NCBI RefSeq assembly: GCF_003050745.1 | Contig: NZ_QAOF01000005.1 | Location: forward strand, 239,309-303,308 | Origin: Sphingomonas sp. PP-CE-3G-477 | Lineage (GTDB): Bacteria; Pseudomonadota; Alphaproteobacteria; Sphingomonadales; Sphingomonadaceae | Length of the DNA: 64,000 nt | Reading direction: 5' to 3' | Shown here: positions 57,736 through 64,000 of the stretch, piece after piece | Layout of the letters: each line of letters opens with the position of its first letter | Numbering within the stretch: position 1 is the stretch's first letter | The notes under the pieces: model-generated | Seen by the model: the letters and a program-made list of their open reading frames with translations, nothing else | Told to the model about the DNA's origin: nothing | The model's database searches: none | Program-made: the position numbers and the translations under genes

Positions 57736-58332
57736 TCAGTTAGGAGTGTTTGCAATTCCAAGGGCGCAATAGCGTTTGACGGTAGCATTCGATAAGCCGA
57801 ACTGCGCTGCCGTCGCCGTGATGCTCGCACCGTTGGTCTTTCGCCAGGCGATTATCGCAGTCCTGTCACCTGCAACCGGACGCCCTAGGCTTGGCTTTCC
57901 CCGATGCGTTTTTCCAGTAGCGGCGAGCGACGCCTTAGCCGCAGCCCTACCGGCATCGCACCGCTCTTTAATTCGCGCCCGTTCCATATCCGCCATCTGC
58001 GCAAGTACGGCAACGATAAGCTCTCCGACGCCACGCCCGATCGCGCCTAAGCCCTTCACGTCCACTGTAACGCCTTTATCGAGCAGCTGTCGAATAACGC
58101 CTTGCACATCGAGGGCGTCCCTGCCGATCCGATCGATCGCGTAGACGTATAGGGTGTCACCTTCCCGGATGTAAGAAAGCAAGGCTGCGAAGCCGCTACG
58201 ATCCGCAGCTAACGTTGCTCCGCTAATACCCTCGTCCGCGAACTCCCGGTCGAACACACCGCCGAGCGCCTGCCGCTGCGCTTCTATCGATTGGTCGGAT
58301 GTAGAGACACGGTAGTAGGCGATGCGTGACAT
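57736..58332 (-). CDS. Serine recombinase, resolvase/invertase family
   Basis: A 198-residue site-specific recombinase. The N-terminal catalytic domain begins RIAYYRVSTSDQSIEAQRQAL with the nucleophile Ser10, and includes DEGISGATLAADRSGF, DTLYVYAIDRIGRDALDV and the helix E region (MERARIKERCDAGRAAAK). The C-terminal Hin-like helix-turn-helix is AIIAWRKTNGASITATAAQFGLSNATVKRY. It could resolve cointegrates or invert DNA. No transposase partner is present. Inverted repeats lie just upstream. Confidence 0.93.
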   Translation of the reverse strand: MSRIAYYRVSTSDQSIEAQRQALGGVFDREFADEGISGATLAADRSGFAALLSYIREGDTLYVYAIDRIGRDALDVQGVIRQLLDKGVTVDVKGLGAIGRGVGELIVAVLAQMADMERARIKERCDAGRAAAKASLAATGKTHRGKPSLGRPVAGDRTAIIAWRKTNGASITATAAQFGLSNATVKRYCALGIANTPN

Positions 58333-58356
58333 AAGGCTGCGTCCGAGTCGTTCAAA

Positions 58357-58404
58357 AGATAGACTCTATTTATGAGCCTAGCGCAGATTTGTGGAGTCCT
58401 ATCT
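58357..58404. promoter_or_regulatory. Inverted repeat upstream of the serine recombinase
   Basis: AGATAGACTC at 58357-58366 and GAGTCCTATCT at 58394-58404 form an interrupted inverted repeat, 25 bases before the recombinase start. Resolvases often bind such sites (res) and repress themselves. Function inferred. Confidence 0.45.
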
Positions 58405-58621
58405 TTAGAGCCTATACCGATGCTCGTTCCGCCGGTGGCTCAAAACGTGCAACTTTTGGCCGCTGATGGCCAAAGGCGAACTGTGTCTTGCCGGGGCCGT
58501 CTATCATCTCGGCCGACGAAGCGGCATTGATTCAAAGAAGCATCGAGAATGAGGTAGTTACGCTTGCATCTGCCTACACCGTATCCGTAGGCTGTCGTAT
58601 CGCTTACCGGAATGAGGTTCA

Positions 58622-61600
58622 GTGTTGGAAACGTCAGCCTACAACATACTGCATATCACTGATCTGCACTTCACTCATCGCGGTGACGCAGGACGTGAAC
58701 AGAAAGAGGTAATAAAAGCTCTTCTGGCGGATATAGAGAATTTGATATCAGGGGGTCTAAAGCCAGACCTAATAATATTCAACGGTGACGCCGTACAGAA
58801 TGCGGATGAAAAAGGGGTATATTGGGACCTAACCGAGTCGCTATTCGAACCACTTCTGCAAAAGTGTCGATTGAACGGGTCTAACTTACTTGTCGTTCCT
58901 GGAAATCACGACGTGATGAGGACAGGCGCGTTTAAGCACGCCGCCGTACATCGTGAATTTATGCATAAGTTCACCGTATCGGACACGGAAAAGTTTTTTT
59001 ATGAGGATGTAAGTTCAGGAGTTCAGAAAGACAAGTTTGTTACCTACGACGAGTTTGTTGAACTAAACAGTGCTCATTCCGTGGGGTCCAAGCACGATTT
59101 CGATGTTATCGAGATCGAGAGTTTGTCGACGGCCTTTTGCCTAATGAATACTGCGTACAGCAGTGCGGGCGGCCATCCCGAGATAGAGCGTGATGAGTAT
59201 GGCAAACTGGTACTGGCGCCGACAAGAGTTCGTCAGGCTGCCGAGGATATCGCGAAAACCTCAATGCCGCTTCGTGTATTTATAGGGCACCATCCTAGGG
59301 AATGGTTCAAAGAGGACTGCGGTCGCCCCTTCGAAAGGGAAGTAATCCAAGGATTCGATGTTCATTTTGCCGGGCACGTTCATCTAAACGATCCTAACAC
59401 CATATCCTCAAGCAACGGGAGTTGCTTGCGAGTTCAGACTGGCGCGCTTCATGACAATACTGTGCCATGGAACGGGTTTTCCGTGGTAAGAATAGCGCCC
59501 AACGAGAAGAAGTACGAGATAAGGCCGTACCGCTACATAGTTGATCAGCATAGATTTGTTGTGGCAAACGAGATTGGCGAGGATGGCATATATTATCCCT
59601 CACCAGCAGATCGCGCATTTTGGAAGGCGAGGCCTGCCATTAATAGGAAAGCGATTGCGGGTTGGATCAGCGAAAGTTTACTACCACACTTTAAAGGCAG
59701 GCATGGCGACACACTTACTGGTCAATCTCTAAAAGATGTTTTTCAGGAACATCCTATGCAAACTCGCTTGAGCGATTTTGAAGATACCTCTATACCAAAA
59801 GACTTCGAGACTGACATTACATTTGCACAAATGTGCGCGTCGTCGGAAAATTATTCAATAATTGGCGATAACAATTTTGGAAAATCGACATTTATACGTC
59901 GGCTAGCGCTAGAGCTAATGGATCGATGTGTTTTAAAGGACAGCGTAACGATACCAGCGCTCTTCGATTTTAAGGATATAACGGAGACCGGTGAGGGCGT
60001 TCTCAAAGCCATCAGGTCTGCCGCCCCCGATATCGAAGCCGTCGTTCCGCTTAGGCAGTTACTTTCCGAGGGCCTCGTAACAATAATCATCGATGATATA
60101 AATCCGCGTGACGATAAAAGATTCAAGGCCTTAATGAAATTCACCGAGCAGTACCCAAGGGGGCGGTATATTTTTACAGCCCATCCTGTCAAAGGTACGG
60201 CACTACCGCTAACAGAAAGCTTTGATCAGGCTGTTTCATTCAAAGAAATCGCTTTGATGCCCTTGAAGACAAGGGGGATTCGTGCATTTGCCGAAAAGCA
60301 CTTTTCCGAACTCGAGCCGGCATCTTGCGATCGTTTGGTTACAAAAATAGTTTCCACACTCCGGCAAGCAGCACTTCCGCCCACGGCCTTTTCCGTATCA
60401 GTACTACTCGCGGTAATAACCGACATTGATAACGATATACTTATCAATGAAGTAAATCTAATTGAACGTTTTGTAGAGTATCTCCTAAAGAGGGAGCGCG
60501 CCGTTGAAACCGCGCGATCAACATTTAACTTCGCCGATAAGCTCAGATGCCTGGCATTTGTGGCTGAGAAAATGGTGAGGGCGGGTGAGTATGATCTGTC
60601 ATATGACGATCTTCTTGCTTATGTAGAGCAATATATCTTTGATATTGGATATGCTCATCCGGCTGACCAGATTCTGAACAGATTTATTGATCAGAAGGTA
60701 TTCAGGCAGACCGAGTCGGGGCTGTATCGTTTTTATCTACGGGCGTTTCTTGAATACTTTTCGGCTCAAAGAATGAGTTATAGTCCCGAGTTTTACGACT
60801 GGATTATGGAACCATCAAGATATCTGTCTTACGTTCACGAAATCGAGTTTTATTGCGGATTGCCAAATAATCAAAACGATCAGGCAACCTTGATGACAAT
60901 AGCCGAACGCCATGATAAAATCGTGGCAGAAAGTAAGACGGCATCGCTCGCCAATTTTGCAAACTTCGATACCGTTGAATTGCCTAGTGATAAAGATGGT
61001 TCGCGTTTCAGCGAAGTGACAGAGCAACTCAAGATTCCCAAACTTACGTTAGAAGAGCGTGATGCCAGAGTAGATGCCGAAATAGCACTTACGACGACTA
61101 CCCAAGATGCATATAGGCCCGACGTATCTGGCAGTGGCAATCGGGAGTTTCTGAGTCTGACTCTGTATTCGAGTGCTCTCCGGAACCTCGAACACCTTCG
61201 TCGTGAGGAAAAAGATGCTCATCTTAAATCAATATTAGATAGCTGGGTCGTCTATATGATTCAGGCCTTTGCATTAATTCCGAACATAGTGAAGCATAGA
61301 TCGTATCGCGTAAACGGGATAACTTACAGGACGTTTGCGCCATCTGCGGTTTCCGACGAGAAGCTAACTAGAATGCTGATGTTGTATCTCCCGAGTGGAA
61401 GCTCATCGGTAATGCGAAGCTATCTTGGTACCGAGAAACTTGTCAGGCAATTTGAATTTGATACTGACGGCAGTGAACCGTCAATCATAAAAATCATGCG
61501 CCTATTTATGTTAGCCGATCTCGATACTGCAAATTGGCCCGCATTGGCCCTAAAGATGAAGAAGCAGTTCCATGGAAAAACGTACCTTTCCGGGGCGTTG

Positions 61601-61861
61601 ATGTGGAAGTTGAATACGATTATCAAGCTACGTGAGATTGCCCCGGAAAAGCAGACTCGCGTGATCGAAATCCTTGCTCGCATGTCTGCCGAGGATTCGT
61701 CTAACGATCCCGCGCAAATATCTAAGGCCTATTCTCGAAGGCTAACCGAGCTTCAAAACTCTCTTCGGGTTCGAAACCTACATCAAAAGGCTGAGATGCG
61801 TAGTGTAAAGATTACTATGTCCTCGGATACGCGGGAAGTCGGTGACTCATCGATCTACTAA
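58622..61861 (+). CDS. Calcineurin-like metallophosphoesterase fused to a NACHT/STAND-type NTPase
   Basis: A 1079-residue cytosolic protein. Residues 5-315 form a binuclear metallophosphoesterase with every metal motif: DLH (14-16), GD (55-56), GNHD (94-97), GHH (222-224) and GHVH (251-254). About 405-560 is a P-loop NTPase: Walker A GDNNFGKST (415-423), Walker B TIIIDD (487-492), then YIFTAHPV as sensor. A winged-helix-like part follows (TAFSVSVLLAVIT, NLIERFVEYLL, FYLRAFLEYFSAQRM), then about 350 helical residues likely to sense a trigger. This layout fits a STAND conflict protein with a nuclease or phosphodiesterase effector; the anti-phage role is inferred. Start GTG 58622 or TTG 58625 after GAGG. 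Confidence 0.85.
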   Translation: MLETSAYNILHITDLHFTHRGDAGREQKEVIKALLADIENLISGGLKPDLIIFNGDAVQNADEKGVYWDLTESLFEPLLQKCRLNGSNLLVVPGNHDVMRTGAFKHAAVHREFMHKFTVSDTEKFFYEDVSSGVQKDKFVTYDEFVELNSAHSVGSKHDFDVIEIESLSTAFCLMNTAYSSAGGHPEIERDEYGKLVLAPTRVRQAAEDIAKTSMPLRVFIGHHPREWFKEDCGRPFEREVIQGFDVHFAGHVHLNDPNTISSSNGSCLRVQTGALHDNTVPWNGFSVVRIAPNEKKYEIRPYRYIVDQHRFVVANEIGEDGIYYPSPADRAFWKARPAINRKAIAGWISESLLPHFKGRHGDTLTGQSLKDVFQEHPMQTRLSDFEDTSIPKDFETDITFAQMCASSENYSIIGDNNFGKSTFIRRLALELMDRCVLKDSVTIPALFDFKDITETGEGVLKAIRSAAPDIEAVVPLRQLLSEGLVTIIIDDINPRDDKRFKALMKFTEQYPRGRYIFTAHPVKGTALPLTESFDQAVSFKEIALMPLKTRGIRAFAEKHFSELEPASCDRLVTKIVSTLRQAALPPTAFSVSVLLAVITDIDNDILINEVNLIERFVEYLLKRERAVETARSTFNFADKLRCLAFVAEKMVRAGEYDLSYDDLLAYVEQYIFDIGYAHPADQILNRFIDQKVFRQTESGLYRFYLRAFLEYFSAQRMSYSPEFYDWIMEPSRYLSYVHEIEFYCGLPNNQNDQATLMTIAERHDKIVAESKTASLANFANFDTVELPSDKDGSRFSEVTEQLKIPKLTLEERDARVDAEIALTTTTQDAYRPDVSGSGNREFLSLTLYSSALRNLEHLRREEKDAHLKSILDSWVVYMIQAFALIPNIVKHRSYRVNGITYRTFAPSAVSDEKLTRMLMLYLPSGSSSVMRSYLGTEKLVRQFEFDTDGSEPSIIKIMRLFMLADLDTANWPALALKMKKQFHGKTYLSGALMWKLNTIIKLREIAPEKQTRVIEILARMSAEDSSNDPAQISKAYSRRLTELQNSLRVRNLHQKAEMRSVKITMSSDTREVGDSSIY

Positions 61862-61899
61862 AAGGCATTGGAAGACAGGCCCTTTAATCGACTAGTAAA

Positions 61900-62240
61900 T
61901 CATGACCTTTCGATGAGGCGCGTATTGGCTGCGCGTCTCATCAGCGCTTCGCAGAATGACGCGAGTATGGTTAGAAGCATCTTACGCTCTGTGTCTATGG
62001 CCGTCACGGGCGCTTCTTGATCAATGATTGCTATCAAGGCCATCACTCGGTGGAACCAACGCCCGCGTGCCTTCACGTTTTCGGTGCCGAACCTCTTCCT
62101 ATGCCAATCGGCAAGCGTGGAGACGGCAGGTTCGATTACGTGGCTCACTTGCGATGAAGCCCATCGAGCGTGCAAGCCCAGCGTCGCAGCTAGTTTCTAT
62201 GGTGAAACGTGCCAGCCGCCGCCGGGCAGGGTGTAGATAC
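61900..62240 (-). pseudogene. Second decayed AlpA/excisionase-like gene
   Basis: The open part (up to 62175) reads EPAVSTLADWHRKRFGTENV and KARGRWFHRVMALIAIID, matching the intact gene at 62683-62889 (LAVSTLADWHRKGLGPESV, KVGGRRFYRVAALNAFI), but the first helix-turn-helix half is replaced or frame-shifted, with a stop upstream, and the 3' end runs on into about 40 unrelated residues. Confidence 0.6.
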
Positions 62241-62293
62241 CCCTACCCCGCCCGTTGTGTGCAGATAGCAGGAAAATCCTGCTAAATCGGCAG

Positions 62294-62533
62294 CTATCGG
62301 CCTTCTGCGGCCCACCTTCGGTCTATCTCCGCTATCTTCCTATCGATCGCGTCTATCGCGGCTTGCGCAGGCTCGCCATTCACGCGGCAGTGCCGAGGCA
62401 TAGGGCGCACAGGGTGTAAGGCGCATGAGACTACCGGGCATGTAGCGATCTGCTCTAGGAACGTCCCGGGCGCAGTTTCGTCATATCCACATGATTTACA
62501 TTTTTTGTTTATAAGTTCCATTCTGGATGCCAT
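62294..62533 (-). CDS. Small cysteine-motif protein
   Basis: A 79-residue protein. KKCKSCGYDETAPGTFLEQI, then TCPVVSCALHPVRPMPRHC: CxxC followed by CPxxSC-L-PVRP, a layout found in short uncharacterised proteins of sphingomonad phages and islands, probably binding zinc. The C-terminus is a charged helix (AIDAIDRKIAEIDRRW). Start ATG 62533 (62521 also possible). Confidence 0.6.
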   Translation of the reverse strand: MASRMELINKKCKSCGYDETAPGTFLEQIATCPVVSCALHPVRPMPRHCRVNGEPAQAAIDAIDRKIAEIDRRWAAEGR

Positions 62534-62682
62534 CTATAATGTCTTTCTTAATTGTAGTTCTCCTTATTTGTAAGGTTAGGTGGTTGCCTATTCGGTGAAT
62601 CGGCGATGACGTGATAGCGCTTATTCTACGTTTTTTCAATCGAAAGCTTTGTGACCTACGGATTGATTACCAAATACGGCAA

Positions 62683-62889
62683 TCAGCGGCGAGCGTTGCC
62701 GTTGATAAAGGCGTTAAGTGCCGCCACACGGTAGAACCGGCGCCCCCCCACCTTTACGCTTTCCGGCCCCAATCCCTTCCTGTGCCAGTCAGCAAGCGTC
62801 GAGACAGCTAGTCCGAGGTACGAGGCTGCCTCCTTCCGTGTGAGCCGCCCTACGGCCCCCTCCGCCGCCGCTTTCAAATCGATCTTCAC
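62683..62889 (-). CDS. AlpA/excisionase-like helix-turn-helix protein
   Basis: A 68-residue protein starting GTG 62889 with AGGAG seven bases upstream. LTRKEAASYLGLAVSTLADW is a MerR-type winged helix start and RKGLGPESVKVGGRRFYRV the wing, as in AlpA, phage excisionases and Tn916 Xis. It faces the integrase gene across a 260-base gap, the usual int-xis control layout. Two decayed relatives lie at 50617-50733 and 61900-62240. Confidence 0.82.
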   Translation of the reverse strand: MKIDLKAAAEGAVGRLTRKEAASYLGLAVSTLADWHRKGLGPESVKVGGRRFYRVAALNAFINGNARR

Positions 62890-63024
62890 TGTATGCTCCT
62901 GCTGCCCAGAGGTCGTTGCGCGTGACGCGAACCGCGGAATGCCGCGCCATGTACCGGGCAAATTGAGCTAGTCAACCCAAGCATCCAGCTTACCGATAGT
63001 TTAGAAAGGTGTGGGCTAAGTATA

Positions 63025-63048
63025 GAACTAGATATCTGAACTAGATAT
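63025..63048. repeat. Tandem 11-bp direct repeat in the int-xis control region
   Basis: GAACTAGATAT occurs twice, at 63025-63035 and 63038-63048, with a 13-base period; a third, weaker copy (GAAGTATCT) follows. It sits between the divergent excisionase-like and integrase genes, so it is a candidate operator or arm site. Confidence 0.6.
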
Positions 63049-63152
63049 ATGAAGTATCTCTGTCGCCAAATCGTTAGTCTGCTCAAAACGCTATGTTCTT
63101 GACTCCATGAGATCGGCTGCGGCACTTCGGCGTATCAGCAAGGACTCGGTAC

Positions 63153-63959
63153 ATGGCACTTCGACTCGTTAAACTCTCTAGACCTGCAATCCGTGCGCTC
63201 TCCGCCGGGGAGAAAATTATCGAACACGGCATCACTGTGGAAAGGCTTGCGAACGGCGATGCGGCTTACAGCATCAACGTCATGGTCGATGGGCAGCGTA
63301 TCCACCGGGTTGTTGGTCGCGAAAGCGAGGGGGTAAGGCGTGAGCAGGCCCAAAAGTTGATTGAGAAGCTTCGCACCGAAGCGAGGGAGGATCGACTAAA
63401 TTTGCCTAAGGGGCGGAAGATGGCCCTGTCCTTCGATGCCGCTGCGACAGACTACCTCAACAGGTTAGACCGGGAGGGTGGCAAGGGCGTGGCGCGGAAA
63501 CGGCAGCACATTGTAACTTGGCTGACACCCGCCTTCGGTAAGAAACGTCTCGATGGAATTTCAGAAAGTGATATCAAAGGGTTCATTGAGAGCCGCCGCC
63601 GCTACGGTGCGAAGGACTCCACCATCAATCGTGAACTTGCGACGCTTTCCCATCTTTTGCGGAGCGCAGTCCGCTGGAAGTGGATAGGCCGCGATAAAAC
63701 CCCGACGATTGATCGCCTTCGGGAGGGAGCCGGGCGCATCATTGCTCTTTCCCCGGCGCAATGCGACGGGCTTTTACAGGCAGCCTTAGGCGATCAAGAC
63801 AGCGATCTTTGGCTCTTCGTCTTGGTCTGTCTTCAAACTTCAATGCGTCACGGAGAGGCCCGGCGGCTGCGCTGGGAGCACTACGATGCTCACAGGAGGC
63901 GTTTCTGTAGCGCGTCGATTACGGTGAGCGGTCTGGCGTCAATTAGGTTGAGCGCCTGA
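63153..63959 (+). pseudogene. Tyrosine-recombinase integrase, truncated at its C-terminus
   Basis: The first 251 residues are a normal phage-type integrase: N-terminal Arm-binding part (INVMVDGQRIHRVVGRESEG), SAM-like core-binding domain (LSFDAAATDYLNRLDREGG, INRELATLSHLLRSAVRWKWI) and the start of the catalytic domain with the first Arg (TSMRHGEARRLRWEHYD, Arg232). The HxxR and Tyr motifs are missing: homology stops at about 63905 and the frame ends after 18 unrelated residues. Insertion or deletion has probably disabled it. Confidence 0.85.
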
Positions 63960-64000
63960 GGGTGATTTGAGACTGATCGAAACATAGGATTTGGTCAAGG
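63906..64000. other. Foreign sequence abutting the truncated integrase
   Basis: After the integrase break the last 95 bases (GCGCGTCGATTACGGTGAGC onward, ending in AGGATTTGGTCAAGG) do not continue the recombinase in any frame. They look like the end of another mobile element, such as an insertion sequence, but too little is inside the window to classify it. Confidence 0.4.

Larger units (their letters stand above)
49418..64000. mobile_element. Integrated genomic island at tRNA-Phe (right end outside window)
   Basis: The left boundary is an orphan 3' half of tRNA-Phe. From there the sequence is more AT-rich, with many small, broken or accessory genes: excisionase-like proteins, serine and tyrosine recombinases, an insertion sequence and a phosphoesterase-NTPase fusion. 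The tyrosine integrase gene at 63153 is near the far end. The intact tRNA and right attachment site must lie beyond 64000. Extent and single origin are inferred; the duplicated and decayed pieces suggest several insertions. Confidence 0.75.

Noticed and set aside
58488..58712. Short plus-strand frame overlapping the start of the phosphoesterase-STAND gene
   Set aside because: It overlaps the conserved DLH motif region in another frame and shows no family or ribosome site.

Overview
The window looks like chromosome of an alphaproteobacterium of the sphingomonad group, most likely Sphingomonas. The reasons are the GC-rich coding style, two outer-membrane TonB-dependent receptors, a sphingomonad-style gene order (rsmB, rpe, heparinase-like gene, purH), a DUF1674 succinate dehydrogenase assembly factor, and abundant GC-rich intergenic palindromes. 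The species cannot be named from the sequence alone.

Positions 1 to about 49,400 are ordinary core chromosome. From left to right they hold uppP and an epimerase (minus strand), tRNA-Leu(CAG), a TonB receptor, clpB, a hotdog thioesterase, the DUF1674 gene, rsmB, rpe with a heparinase-like gene, purH, and glnK-amt behind a clear sigma-54 promoter. A propionate module follows: a ScfR/RamB-like regulator faces pccB, three small genes, methylmalonyl-CoA epimerase, an enoyl-CoA hydratase, methylmalonyl-CoA mutase, biotin synthase and pccA. Together these can turn propionyl-CoA into succinyl-CoA and supply the biotin that the carboxylase needs. Then come a MscS-type channel, a spore-coat-U-like protein, a sugar porter, a second TonB receptor with an M16 peptidase, an aminotransferase-flavoprotein fusion, two L,D-transpeptidases, a HAD hydrolase, rpmJ, a lipoprotein, an M14 carboxypeptidase, gpmA and purE-purK.

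The core is peppered with palindromic elements. Three copies are exactly 98 bp, two others exactly 79 bp, and two elements sit in frame inside coding genes (methylmalonyl-CoA mutase and pccA).

At 49,418-49,464 there is an orphan 3' half of tRNA-Phe, and from there to the window end the DNA is an integrated genomic island: lower GC, many small or broken genes, an excisionase/AlpA-like gene with two decayed relatives, and a tyrosine integrase cut off near the right edge. The intact tRNA-Phe is expected to the right of the window. The island carries a DUF2971-like protein, a divergent helicase, small operons, an IS256-family element that has split a 55-codon gene (8-bp target duplication), a serine recombinase, and a 1079-residue protein that joins a calcineurin-like phosphoesterase to a NACHT/STAND-type NTPase. 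That last protein is the best candidate for an under-described, probably anti-phage, system.
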